DNA of 11,547 nucleotides from Faecalibacterium sp. CAG:74 (GTDB lineage: Bacteria > Bacillota > Clostridia > Christensenellales > Aristaeellaceae). The DNA lies in contig FR899878.1 of assembly GCA_000437595.1 (NCBI GenBank), forward strand, positions 51,833 through 63,379, given 5' to 3'. Under the pieces are notes generated by a model. That model made no database searches and was not told where the DNA came from. It saw only the letters and a list, made by a program, of their open reading frames with translations. This document shows, one piece after another, positions 1 to 7,667 of this stretch. Position numbers and translations under genes: made by a program. Position 1 is the stretch's first letter; each line of letters opens with the position of its first letter.

Positions 1-1973
1 AACCTCCCCTGTATGCGGTCTTGATTCGGTTCGAGCGTCAGAAGGAACGCCGGAAGGCCAATCGTCAGCGAGGAAATGAGCGTCAGCTGAATCGGCTGGA
101 AGGGGTATTCGACCGGGAACAGCAGCGTCAGCAGCGCCAAGGCGAAGGAATACAGCGTCTTGACGAGGAAGAGCGACGCCGCGCGCGTGATGTTGCCCAC
201 GACACGCCGCCCCTCCGCGACAATCAGCGGCATGTTCGCGAAATTCGCGTCCAGGAGCGTCAGCTGCGCCGCCTGTTTTGTGGCATCCGCGCCGCCCGCC
301 ATGGCAATGGAGCAGTCCGCCGCCTTGAGTGCGGGAATGTCGTTCACGCCGTCGCCGGTCATGGCAACGTGATGCCCATTCGCCTTGAGCGCCTCGACAA
401 GCGCCTTTTTCCGCGTCGGGGTCACGCGCCCGAAGACGGCGTAGCGCTCGCAAGCATCGACCAGCTCCGCGTCGGACAGGGTGGAGGCATCCACCGCGCC
501 GCCGGATAGGCCCACCTTGCGCGCAATCGCCGCGACTGTCTTTTCGTCGTCGCCGCTGATAATTTTCAGCGCAACGCCCTGCGTATGGAAGTAATGCAGC
601 GTCTCCTGCGCCGCGGGGCGAATCTCGTCGGTCAGCAGGCAAAGGCCAATCACGCGGGTGACGGCGGGCGCGTCAGTTTCGGTGACGCAGCCGTCCGCTT
701 CTGCCAAAACCAGCACGCGCAAGCCGCGCCCGGCGCAGTCCGAAAGCGTTTTGCGAATCGGCGCAAGATGCGCATCATCCAGCACAAACGTCGGCGCGCC
801 TAAAATCAGCGTTGTACCATCCGCAAAAGATACGGCGGATTTTTTCCGTTCGGAGGAAAATGGCAGGACAGCCACGGGCTTTTCGCCCTGCACATCGGGA
901 ATTTCCGCGCGGAGGGCATCCAGCGTGCCGGAACGCTCGTCCATGCTGGACAGGAAGCGCCTGAGTTGCGTCCGCATTTCGCCCTCGTCACCCGAAAGGG
1001 GCAGCAGCGAACCCAATGTCATCTTGCCCGTTGTAATCGTACCGGTTTTGTCCAGACACAGCACATCCGCGCGCGAGAGCGTCTCAATGCCGTACAGCTC
1101 CTGCACAAGGGTGTTTCGCTTGCCGAGCTTGATTACGCCAACCGCCAAGGCGACCGAAATCAGCAGAATCAGCCCTTCGGGAATCATGCCGATCATGGCG
1201 GCGACGGACGTTGGGACAGCCGTTGTCAGCGGGAGGTGCTGGAGGAAGAACTGCTTGCAGAACAAAAGCAGCCCAATCGGAATCAGCGCCGCGCTGACGA
1301 TGCGAATCAGGCGGTTGACCTCCGTCATCAGCACCGATTTCGGGCGGCGAATCTCCTTCGCGGAACGCGTCAGGCGGGCGGCATAGCTTTCGTCACCCAC
1401 ATAAACCAGCTGCGCGGTGAAGGTTCCCTCTAAAATATAGCTGCCGGACAGAAGAAAATCGCCCGGCTGCTTGCGCATGGGCGTGCTTTCCCCCGTCAGC
1501 AGGGATTCGTTCGCCGCCCCCTGTCCGCTGGTGACGACGGCATCCGCCATCACTTGGTCGCCCGCGCGGAGAATCACCAGATCGCCCTTGACGAGCGCAT
1601 CCGGCGCGCAGGTCTTTTCCTGCCCATTGCGCAGGACGTGCGCGGTCGGAGCGTTCAGCAGGGACAACTTGCGGATGGTCTTGCGCGCGCGAAGCTCCTG
1701 CACCGTGCCAATCAGCGTGTTCGACACCACGACACCCAGAAACAGCATGTTCCGCCAGCTGCCCACCAGCGCCAGACAAACCGCCAGCGCCACATTCAGC
1801 CCGTTGAAGGGCGTGAAAAGATTTTCCGCCAGAATCTGCGCGGTGGATTTGTCGGGGCGGTGGTGGGAGATGTTCGGCTTGCGGGAAGCCGCCTCCTCGT
1901 CCGTCAAGCCGCTTGGCGCGGTCGGGGTGAAATCCGCCGGAAGCTCCGTGTTGACCTGCAAGATATCCGCCAT
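1..1973 (-). CDS. CtpE-like cation-transporting P-type ATPase, C-terminus cut by window edge
   Basis: Membrane ATP-driven cation pump of the HAD/P-type ATPase superfamily. The reading frame is open from ATG at 1973 to the left edge, giving 657 codons with no stop. Visible motifs are the actuator loop LTGES (residues 159-163), M4 PEGL (265-268), the phosphorylation site DKTGT with D308, and the hinge TGDGVND (539-545). There is no N-terminal heavy-metal-binding domain, and the protein begins almost directly with the M1-M2 region. PEGL followed by a short linker to DKTGT resembles the CtpE group, for which calcium transport has been reported in mycobacteria. Substrate by homology only: divalent cation, perhaps Ca2+. 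The frame ends in the C-terminal membrane segments (P-F-Q-P-I-Q-L-T region), so roughly 100-200 residues are missing. AGGAG at 1984-1988 lies inside the end of the upstream HAD gene, 11 nt before the start, with only 6 bp between the genes, so the two are cotranscribed. Family confidence high; ion specificity low. Confidence 0.93.
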   Translation of the reverse strand, partial: MADILQVNTELPADFTPTAPSGLTDEEAASRKPNISHHRPDKSTAQILAENLFTPFNGLNVALAVCLALVGSWRNMLFLGVVVSNTLIGTVQELRARKTIRKLSLLNAPTAHVLRNGQEKTCAPDALVKGDLVILRAGDQVMADAVVTSGQGAANESLLTGESTPMRKQPGDFLLSGSYILEGTFTAQLVYVGDESYAARLTRSAKEIRRPKSVLMTEVNRLIRIVSAALIPIGLLLFCKQFFLQHLPLTTAVPTSVAAMIGMIPEGLILLISVALAVGVIKLGKRNTLVQELYGIETLSRADVLCLDKTGTITTGKMTLGSLLPLSGDEGEMRTQLRRFLSSMDERSGTLDALRAEIPDVQGEKPVAVLPFSSERKKSAVSFADGTTLILGAPTFVLDDAHLAPIRKTLSDCAGRGLRVLVLAEADGCVTETDAPAVTRVIGLCLLTDEIRPAAQETLHYFHTQGVALKIISGDDEKTVAAIARKVGLSGGAVDASTLSDAELVDACERYAVFGRVTPTRKKALVEALKANGHHVAMTGDGVNDIPALKAADCSIAMAGGADATKQAAQLTLLDANFANMPLIVAEGRRVVGNITRAASLFLVKTLYSFALALLTLLFPVEYPFQPIQLTLISSLTIGLPAFLLTLEPNQDRIQGR

Positions 1974-1979
1974 AATTTG

Positions 1980-2612
1980 TTATGCTCCTAATACATCCGC
2001 CGCCGCGCGCAGGGACGGCAGCACTTCAACGCCCGGCACCTGCCGCAGCACCGCGTCGCACTGGTGCCCGCCGGAAATCAGCAGGCAGCGGCAGCCGATG
2101 GCGCGGGCAACCTCGGCATCGTGGCTCGTGTCGCCCAGAAACACCGTGTCCGCCGGGTCATAGCCCTTGCGCGAAAGGTAGTCCTTCGCCAGCTGCACCT
2201 TCGACACGGCGTAGACGTCGCCCAGCCCCAGAATATCATCGAACATGCCGTCCAGCTCCGGAAACTTGACAACCTGCGCGCGCAGCTGATCCACCTGACT
2301 GGCGGAGATAATCGCCTGATGGAAGCCTGCGTCGTGGAAGCGGTGAACCGCCTCCGCCGCCGTCTGGTGCAGCTGCGCCAGATGGAAGTTCGCGACGTAG
2401 CCTTCGTTCCATTCCTTCGCCACAAGCGGGAAATCCTCGTCCGTCACGCCGATGTCGGTATAGTAATCCTTGACCGGAAAGCGGAAAATCCGCCGATATT
2501 CCTCTTCGCTTGTCAGGCGATAGCCGTGGTGCGCGAAAACTTCATTGTTGATTTTGACCACCAACGGTACGTCGCTGAGCAGCGTGCCGTTCCAGTCCCA
2601 CAGAATCGTCAT
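1980..2612 (-). CDS. HAD-family hydrolase, phosphoglycolate-phosphatase-like, with DxN motif I
   Basis: Soluble 210-residue HAD-superfamily protein, likely a small-molecule phosphatase of the phosphoglycolate phosphatase-like group. Motif I is W-D-W-N-G-T-L at residues 5-11. D6 is the nucleophile, but the +2 residue that is normally the general acid/base Asp is Asn (N8). Motif II is probably S103 in IISAS, motif III K138 or K143, and motif IV GDTSHD (160-165) with the two acidic magnesium ligands. The region between motif I and II forms a helical C1-type cap (about residues 15-85). Start at 2612 is supported by GGAGG at 2623-2627, 10 nt upstream. It is the first gene after a promoter at 2648-2676, and the P-type ATPase follows after 6 bp. 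The shared operon suggests a joint role, but the substrate cannot be read from sequence. The D-to-N change recurs in a HAD subgroup beginning DWNGTL, so it does not by itself mean a dead enzyme. Confidence 0.9.
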   Translation of the reverse strand: MTILWDWNGTLLSDVPLVVKINNEVFAHHGYRLTSEEEYRRIFRFPVKDYYTDIGVTDEDFPLVAKEWNEGYVANFHLAQLHQTAAEAVHRFHDAGFHQAIISASQVDQLRAQVVKFPELDGMFDDILGLGDVYAVSKVQLAKDYLSRKGYDPADTVFLGDTSHDAEVARAIGCRCLLISGGHQCDAVLRQVPGVEVLPSLRAAADVLGA

Positions 2613-2647
2613 TGCTTCTTAACCTCCGAAAATTTAGGGTAACGCTG

Positions 2648-2676
2648 ATTATACCACATTTTCAGAGGAAGGACAA
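2648..2676 (-). promoter_or_regulatory. Sigma-A-type promoter of the HAD/P-type ATPase operon
   Basis: On the minus strand TTGTCC (2671-2676) and a perfect TATAAT (2648-2653) are separated by exactly 17 bp, with TGG directly before the -10 (extended -10). It lies between the stop of the small membrane protein gene and the HAD start, about 36 bp upstream of that start. The HAD-ATPase pair can therefore be transcribed independently of the gene upstream. Confidence 0.8.
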
Positions 2677-2691
2677 GCGCTTTTTTGCAAA

Positions 2692-2961
2692 TTACTTGCT
2701 GTAATAGCTCTTGAAGGTTTCGCCGTTGTCCATGTGGATGACGCGCGGTTCATCCGCCTTCGCCTGCTTGTAGTTCTTGCGGCGCGTAATCACCAGCGCC
2801 ACCAGACCGACAACCAGCAGCAGCATCCCCAGATGCAGCACCAGCCCCAGCAGTCCGCCTAATACACTGAACACAAAGTGGAACACGCTGGCGACCGCGC
2901 CGAACACCATGTTGATGAAAGAGCCGATCATGTTGAAAACCGAGCCGATGAATGCCATCAT
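2692..2961 (-). CDS. Small membrane protein of unknown function (89 aa)
   Basis: Unrecognised small membrane protein. Residues 2-33 form a hydrophobic stretch with regularly spaced Phe, Met and Gly, likely a hairpin or amphipathic membrane segment. Residues about 36-59 form a clear transmembrane helix, followed at once by RRK (residues 60-62) and a charged 27-residue tail. Under the positive-inside rule the tail would be cytoplasmic. There is no signal peptidase site and no known domain. The start at 2961 is chosen because AGGAGG (2970-2975) sits 8 nt upstream. A second ATG directly follows at 2958. The frame stays open to an upstream ATG at 3045, but that extension is polar, has no ribosome binding site and would cover the likely promoter. 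It is divergent from the LOG-family gene. A stress or envelope role is conceivable but not supported by anything seen. Confidence 0.72.
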   Translation of the reverse strand: MMAFIGSVFNMIGSFINMVFGAVASVFHFVFSVLGGLLGLVLHLGMLLLVVGLVALVITRRKNYKQAKADEPRVIHMDNGETFKSYYSK

Positions 2962-3015
2962 ATCTGTATCCTCCTGCGCCGATGAGGGGCGCGTCCTGTC
3001 GTTCTGACAAGAATA

Positions 3016-3044
3016 AGGATAGCACAAGCGGAATGGAAAATCCA
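3016..3044 (-). promoter_or_regulatory. Weak candidate promoter of the small membrane protein gene
   Basis: On the minus strand TGGATT (3039-3044) and TATCCT (3016-3021) are 17 bp apart, with TGC just before the -10 element (extended -10). The -35 matches consensus at only three of six positions, so the call rests mainly on the extended -10 and on its position, about 55 bp upstream of the chosen start. Confidence 0.35.
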
Positions 3045-3100
3045 TCGAAGGATGATTAGAAATTCATGAGGAAATTCTCATTTTTGCGAAAATCCCCCGA

Positions 3101-3129
3101 TTGCGTTTCCGTGTTCATTCTGCTATACT
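3101..3129 (+). promoter_or_regulatory. Promoter of the LOG-family gene with a dyad over the -10
   Basis: TTGCGT (3101-3106) and TATACT (3124-3129) are 17 bp apart, with TGC before the -10 (extended -10). A perfect inverted repeat, TGCTAT-ACTCG-ATAGCA (3121-3137), covers the -10 and could be an operator or a hairpin at the start of the transcript. The start codon is 36 bp beyond the -10. Confidence 0.65.
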
Positions 3130-3164
3130 CGATAGCAGAAATACGCAAAGGGGGATTCTTTCGC

Positions 3165-3704
3165 ATGAATATTACGGTTTATCTGGGGGCGAACGAAGGC
3201 AACGATCCGTCTTTTCGGCAGGCGGTGGAGGAACTCGGACGCTGGATTGGCGAAAGCGGCAACGCACTGGTGTATGGCGGGTCGAAATCCGGCTTGATGG
3301 GCGCGCTGGCGGCCAGTGCGCTGGCGGCTGGCGCGGAGGTGACGGGCGTGGAGCCGGAGTTTTTCATCAGCGAGAGCTTTCAGATGGAGGGGCTGACGGA
3401 GCTGATTGTGACGAAGGACATTCCGGAGCGCCGGACGAAGATGATAGAACTGGGGGATGCGTTCATTGCGTTTCCGGGCGGCACGGGGACGCTGGAAGAG
3501 GTGTCGGAAGTGATGTCGAAGCTGGCGCTGAAGCAGATAGATGCCCCGTGTGTGCTGTATAATTTGAATGGGTATTATGAGGGATTGAAGGCGCAGCTGA
3601 GGCATATGGTGGAAATGGGGCTTTCGACGGAAGAAAAACAGGAAAAAGTGTATTTTGCGGAGAATTTGGGGGACATTAAGGCAATTTTAGGGGCGGAAAA
3701 ATAA
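3165..3704 (+). CDS. LOG-family / TIGR00730-type Rossmann-fold nucleotide phosphoribohydrolase
   Basis: A 179-residue cytoplasmic protein of the LOG (LONELY GUY) family. Characterised members hydrolyse cytokinin riboside monophosphates or nucleoside monophosphates to base and ribose 5-phosphate. Diagnostic motifs are the Rossmann-type GG-S-K-S-GLMG at residues 38-46 and the signature PGGTGTLEE at 104-112, where E112 fits the conserved catalytic Glu. Upstream of it, ERRTKM (88-93) supplies the conserved Arg, with a second Arg where many members have Lys. Length matches the short single-domain LOG proteins. Start at 3165 is preferred because AGGGGG (3149-3154) lies 10 nt before it and the upstream extension (ATG at 3066) would include the promoter. 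The gene is monocistronic and divergent from the small membrane protein. In bacteria the usual substrate is often unknown; AMP or another NMP is the conservative guess. Confidence 0.88.
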   Translation: MNITVYLGANEGNDPSFRQAVEELGRWIGESGNALVYGGSKSGLMGALAASALAAGAEVTGVEPEFFISESFQMEGLTELIVTKDIPERRTKMIELGDAFIAFPGGTGTLEEVSEVMSKLALKQIDAPCVLYNLNGYYEGLKAQLRHMVEMGLSTEEKQEKVYFAENLGDIKAILGAEK

Positions 3705-3712
3705 TAGGTTTT

Positions 3713-4025
3713 TCACGGGAAGTTGGGGGAGCAAACAAGGGCTTAGGCGAAGCACCAAAAAGCTGCACGCGGAAGGAGCATGAAAGCGCGACCAACTCAA
3801 TCGCGAAAAGGGGTCAAGGGGGGGACTTCGTCCCTTTTCGTCTGCCCCTTGCAGGGTCAAGGGACAGCGTCCCTTGTGGGGTTTGGGGCAACGCCCCAAC
3901 AGTTCCACGGGCGACCAGTATGCCAAACGTGCTCAACAAAGGTGCAGGCAGCGAAGCGTCCCTGCCAGTAACTTTGCGCGTCCGCAGACGCGCCCCCAAG
4001 CTGCTCTTCCCCCAAGTTTCCGTGA
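3713..4025. repeat. Non-coding element with inverted-repeat ends and serial hairpins
   Basis: This fills most of the 404-bp gap between the convergent LOG and ABC genes. The ends match inversely: TTCACGG-GAAGTT-GGGGGA-GCA from 3713 and, on the other strand from 4025, TTCACGG-AAACTT-GGGGGA followed by AGAGCA. Further in, CTGCAC (3763-3768) with GAGCA (3776-3780) is mirrored by GTGCAG (3942-3947) with TGCTC (3930-3934), so the element is loosely palindromic about position 3855-3869. The centre holds short perfect hairpins: GGGACTTCGTCCC, GGGACAGCGTCCC and GGGGCAACGCCCC. The block GGGTCAAGGG is repeated near 3813 and 3857. No frame in it has a ribosome binding site or protein-like composition. 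It resembles a MITE or large intergenic repeat; copy number cannot be judged from one window. Confidence 0.6.
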
Positions 4026-4031
4026 AGAACC

Positions 4032-4073
4032 AAAAAAGCGGGATTGCGCATTTTTCACGCAACCCCGCTTTTT
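4032..4073. terminator. Bidirectional Rho-independent terminator between convergent genes
   Basis: The stem GCGGGATTGCG (4038-4048) pairs with CGCAACCCCGC (4058-4068) with one A-C mismatch and a 9-nt loop. A T-run (4069-4073) follows on the plus strand and an A-run (4032-4037) precedes it, so it reads as an intrinsic terminator in both directions. It lies 36 bp beyond the stop of the ABC operon on the minus strand and also ends plus-strand transcripts coming through the repeat element from the LOG gene. Confidence 0.88.
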
Positions 4074-4108
4074 GTCCTTATGCAATTCTCAGAAGCGCCG
4101 TGCGCGCC

Positions 4109-5911
4109 TTATTCCCCCATGCCTTGGTCGCGCGCCTGCGCGGTGTACAGCTCGTAGTATGCGCCGCGCTTGGCCATCAATTCGTCATGAGAGCCTGCTT
4201 CCATGATGCCTTGATTGCCGATGTAAAGGATGCGGTCGCAGTTCTTGATGGTGGACAGACGGTGCGCAATGATGAACGACGTGCGTCCCTTCAGCAGCGC
4301 CTGAATGCCGTCCTGCAGCAGCTTTTCCGTCTTGGTGTCGATGGAGGAGGTTGCCTCGTCCAGTATCAGGATGCGCGGGTCGCTCAGCAGCGTGCGCGCG
4401 AAGGCAATCAGCTGCTTCTGTCCCTGCGAAAGGCTGCCGCCGCGCTCGTTCACGGTCGTTTTGTAGCCCTGCGGCATTTCGCGGATGAAGTCGTCTGCGC
4501 GGACAACCGCCGCCGCCTGACGTACCTCGTCGTCTGTCGCGTCCAGACGGCCGTAGCGAATGTTATCCAGAATCGTGCCGGAGAAGATGAAGGAATCCTG
4601 CAGCATGATGCCCATCTGCGAGCGCAGGGAGTGCAGCGTCACGTCGGTAATGTCGTGCTTCACGCCGGATTCATCCGTCAGCGTGATGGAACCGCTGCGC
4701 AGGTCGTAGAAGCGGCAGAGCAGGTTGACGATGGTGGACTTGCCCGCGCCCGTCGGGCCGACAAGCGCAATGCTTTCGCCCGCCTTGACGTGCAGGTCAA
4801 CATCCTTGAGGACGGTCTGCCCTTCCTCGTAGCCGAAGGTGATGTTGTTGTAATCAACTGCGCCGGTAATGGGCGGAAGCGTCTCGGCATTCGGCTTGTC
4901 GTCAATCACGACTGGTTCATCCATCGTCTCGAAGATGCGCTCCAGATACGCCATGTTGTTCACGAAACTGTTGTAGATGTTCGCCAGATTCGTAATCGGC
5001 TGCCAGAAACGGCTGACGTACTGCCCCATGGCGAGAATCACGCCGAAGGAGACCACCGCGCCGCCCAGCCAGTACACGCCCGCGTAGTACATGAGGGTGA
5101 AAACAATCTGCGTGATGATTTCCGAAGAGAGCCAGACGCTGTTGGAGATGTAAATCGCCTTCAGCCACGCCGCGCGGCACGCCGTCGCCAGCCGCTGCAT
5201 GATGGAGCAGTTGACATCCTGCCGCGCGAACAGTTCGCTCACGCGCACGCCGTCAATGGATTCCGCCAGATACGCGTTGTAGTTGCTGTTTTTGTTCGAC
5301 TGATTCTGCCACGCGCGGCGCTGACGAGGCTTCAGGATGATGATAATCGCCACGAAAATCGGCAGACCCGCCACAACAATCGTCGCCAGCGTCGGCTCGG
5401 TTGTGTACATGTAGACGACGATGAAAATGATATTGATGATTTCCAGAATTGAGTTGATGATGCCGTTGGAAAGAATATCCGACACGCTGTTGACGTAATT
5501 GATGACGCGCACGAGGATTTTGCCCGCCGGACGACTGTCGTAGTAGGCGAAAGGCAGCTGCTGCAGGTGCGCGAAGAGGTCTTTGCGGATATCGTAGATG
5601 ATCTGCTGACTGACGAACGCCATGATGCGGGAGCGGATGACCGTGAAGACGATGCCGACGATGATGATGCCCATGAACGCCAGTGCCATCTTCAGCAGCA
5701 GGTCAACGTTTTTCTGCGGCACAGCGACGTCCATGACGGTCTGGGTGATTTTCGGCACGGCGAGGCTCGTTACCGATGCCAAGGCGGACAGAAGCAGCGC
5801 CAGCAGCATCTTCCACTTGTGCTTGCCGATGTAAACGCCCACGCGCTTCAAGTGCCGGAAGTCAAACGGGGTTTCCAAGCGCTCGTCTACGTCAAATTTA
5901 TTGCGCGCCAT
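4109..5911 (-). CDS. ABC exporter subunit with catalytically intact ATP site (heterodimer partner 2)
   Basis: A 600-residue half-transporter: a six-helix exporter membrane domain (about 20-330) fused to an ATPase domain (about 350-600). Seen in the sequence: Walker A GPTGAGKST (385-393), Q-loop Q438, Walker B ILILDE with catalytic E519, and switch His H550. The signature is LSQGQ (494-498) instead of LSGGQ. Its partner has the reverse pattern, a good LSGGQ but no catalytic Glu or switch His. This is the layout of heterodimeric multidrug-type exporters such as TM287/288, BmrCD and LmrCD, where one of the two ATP sites is degenerate. The start follows the partner's stop by 1 bp; GGAGGTGAT just before it is a near-perfect ribosome binding site (GGAGG at 5922-5926). 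It is the last gene of the SGNH-ABC-ABC operon and is closed by the terminator at 4032-4073. The exported substrate is unknown: drug, lipid or peptide. Confidence 0.95.
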   Translation of the reverse strand: MARNKFDVDERLETPFDFRHLKRVGVYIGKHKWKMLLALLLSALASVTSLAVPKITQTVMDVAVPQKNVDLLLKMALAFMGIIIVGIVFTVIRSRIMAFVSQQIIYDIRKDLFAHLQQLPFAYYDSRPAGKILVRVINYVNSVSDILSNGIINSILEIINIIFIVVYMYTTEPTLATIVVAGLPIFVAIIIILKPRQRRAWQNQSNKNSNYNAYLAESIDGVRVSELFARQDVNCSIMQRLATACRAAWLKAIYISNSVWLSSEIITQIVFTLMYYAGVYWLGGAVVSFGVILAMGQYVSRFWQPITNLANIYNSFVNNMAYLERIFETMDEPVVIDDKPNAETLPPITGAVDYNNITFGYEEGQTVLKDVDLHVKAGESIALVGPTGAGKSTIVNLLCRFYDLRSGSITLTDESGVKHDITDVTLHSLRSQMGIMLQDSFIFSGTILDNIRYGRLDATDDEVRQAAAVVRADDFIREMPQGYKTTVNERGGSLSQGQKQLIAFARTLLSDPRILILDEATSSIDTKTEKLLQDGIQALLKGRTSFIIAHRLSTIKNCDRILYIGNQGIMEAGSHDELMAKRGAYYELYTAQARDQGMGE

Positions 5912-5912
5912 G

Positions 5913-7664
5913 TTACATCACCTCCTGCGGAGCGGTGTCGGGCGTGATGCCGTTTTGCAGGCAGTACGTTTCGTAGTAGTAGCCGCGCTGACGCAGCAGC
6001 TCCTGATGCGTGCCGCGCTCGGTCACGACGCCGTCCTTCAAAATCAGGATGAGGTCAGCGTCCTTGACGGAGGAAATGCGCTGGGCAATGATCAGCTTCG
6101 TGCAGTCGTAGGGGAGCTGACGCAGCTGCGCCTGAATGTACTTCTCCGTCTCCATATCGACAGCGGAAGTGGTGTCGTCCATGACGAGGATACCGGGCTT
6201 GACTGCCAGCGCGCGCGCCAAGGCAATGCGCTGCTTCTGCCCACCGGAAAGACCCACGCCGCGTTCACCGATAATCGTGTCGTAGCCCTCGGACAAGCCC
6301 TTGATGAAGTCGTCCGCAGCCGCGCGGCGGGCGAAGTCATGCACTTCATCCTCCGTCAGCGTCTGGTCGCCGAAAGCAATGTTGCCTTCCACCGTGTCGG
6401 AGAAGAGGAAAACATCCTGCGTCGCCGTGCCGATGCCGTCGCGCAGCTGCTGCAGCTTCCACTTGCGCACGTTGCAGCCATCAACGGAAATGCTGCCGCT
6501 GGTCACGTCGTAGCAGCGGGCGAGCAGCTGAATCAGCGTCGTTTTGCCGGAACCGGTCGGCCCCATGATGGCGACGGTCTGCCCCGGCTTGGCGGAGAAC
6601 GTTACGTCGGACAGCACCGGCTGCGAGCCGTAAGCGAAGGACACATGGTCAAAGGAAATCGCACCCTCGATGTGGTCGTGATTCACCGCGCAGGAGCTGT
6701 CTACAATCTCCGGGCGGGAGACTTCAATCTCCATGACCTTGTTCGAGCAGGTGATGAAGCGCTGCCAGTCGTTGAGCAGGTTGCCCAGCTGCCGCATGGG
6801 GACGCTCAGCGTCCACGCCAGCTGGGTGAAAATCGTCAGTTCGCCCGCCGTCATGCCGTCGGTAATCATCAGGTAGCCGCCGAAAAAGACGGTCAGCAGC
6901 GTCATGGCGTTCGCCAGAATCTCGATGAAGGGGTAGAAGGACAGCCAGCGCTTGTTGATATCCAGATTCGCATCGCGGAAGGCGCGGGAACGCTCGTCGA
7001 AGCGGTTCTCCTCGTATTCCTCACGCGCAAACGCCTTCACCACGCGGTTTGCCGCAATGTTCTCCTGCGCCTTCGCGTTCATGTCGCTCATCTTGTCGCG
7101 CATGTCCACGAACATCCGCCGCGCGCCCCTGGAGTACACTTTCGTGATAATCATCAGCAGCGGCGTGACGCAGACCATTGCCAGTGCGAGCTTCCAGTTC
7201 ACCGAGAACAGGTAAATCGACGACGACACGAACATGACGATGCTGTCTACCGCCACATAGTCTATGTATGCCAGAAAATGGCGGCACCAGTCCGTGTCGG
7301 CGGACAGACGCGTCATCAGGTCGCCGGTGCGGTGAATGTCGAAAAAGCGCATGTCCTGATACTGCAGGCGCGTGAACAGCCGCATGCGCAGGTTCATCAG
7401 CGTGTTCTGGGAGGAATGCTCCAGCAGGACAACCATCAGGTAGCGCAGACCTTCGCGCGTAACCTTGACAATCAGCATCGTCAGCAGCAAGCCGACGAGC
7501 GGTTCGGGGTTCTGCGCGACAATGACATCATCCATCAGGCGCATCGTCAGGTAGGGGTTGATGAGCAGCATCAGCGACGTGATGGCACTGATGATGAGGC
7601 CAAGAATGTGCCACTTGTGGTAGCGCTTGTCCATTACGCCCCACAGCCATTTGATATTCTCCAT
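5913..7664 (-). CDS. ABC exporter subunit with degenerate ATP site (heterodimer partner 1)
   Basis: A 583-residue half-transporter with an exporter membrane domain (about 10-310) and a C-terminal ATPase domain (335-583). Walker A is GPTGSGKT (368-375), the Q-loop is Q416 and the signature LSGGQ (472-476) is intact. In the Walker B segment ILVMDD the catalytic Glu is replaced by Asp (D497), and in the switch region IIAQR the His is replaced by Gln (Q528). Both changes mark the non-hydrolysing site of heterodimeric exporters, so this protein gives LSGGQ to the working site formed with the downstream subunit's Walker motifs. Start at 7664: AAGGAG (7671-7676) lies 6 nt upstream and overlaps the end of the SGNH gene, whose stop is only 3 bp away. 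The substrate is not predictable; the cotranscribed hydrolase is the only clue. Confidence 0.95.
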   Translation of the reverse strand: MENIKWLWGVMDKRYHKWHILGLIISAITSLMLLINPYLTMRLMDDVIVAQNPEPLVGLLLTMLIVKVTREGLRYLMVVLLEHSSQNTLMNLRMRLFTRLQYQDMRFFDIHRTGDLMTRLSADTDWCRHFLAYIDYVAVDSIVMFVSSSIYLFSVNWKLALAMVCVTPLLMIITKVYSRGARRMFVDMRDKMSDMNAKAQENIAANRVVKAFAREEYEENRFDERSRAFRDANLDINKRWLSFYPFIEILANAMTLLTVFFGGYLMITDGMTAGELTIFTQLAWTLSVPMRQLGNLLNDWQRFITCSNKVMEIEVSRPEIVDSSCAVNHDHIEGAISFDHVSFAYGSQPVLSDVTFSAKPGQTVAIMGPTGSGKTTLIQLLARCYDVTSGSISVDGCNVRKWKLQQLRDGIGTATQDVFLFSDTVEGNIAFGDQTLTEDEVHDFARRAAADDFIKGLSEGYDTIIGERGVGLSGGQKQRIALARALAVKPGILVMDDTTSAVDMETEKYIQAQLRQLPYDCTKLIIAQRISSVKDADLILILKDGVVTERGTHQELLRQRGYYYETYCLQNGITPDTAPQEVM

Positions 7665-7667
7665 CGG

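Noticed and set aside
658..1433. Plus-strand open frames opposite the P-type ATPase
   Set aside because: The minus frame carries the DKTGT, PEGL and GDGVND motifs in one uninterrupted frame; the plus frames have none.
3066..3164. Upstream start for the LOG-family protein
   Set aside because: The extension overlaps the -35 and -10 elements and has no homology to the family start; 3165 has a good ribosome binding site.
3780..4062. Short open frames inside the 3713-4025 element
   Set aside because: They run through serial hairpins, have no ribosome binding sites and no protein-like pattern.
3920..5452. Plus-strand open frame (510 codons) over the terminator and the second ABC gene
   Set aside because: It reads through the bidirectional terminator and opposite a solid ABC gene, and its composition is shadow-like.
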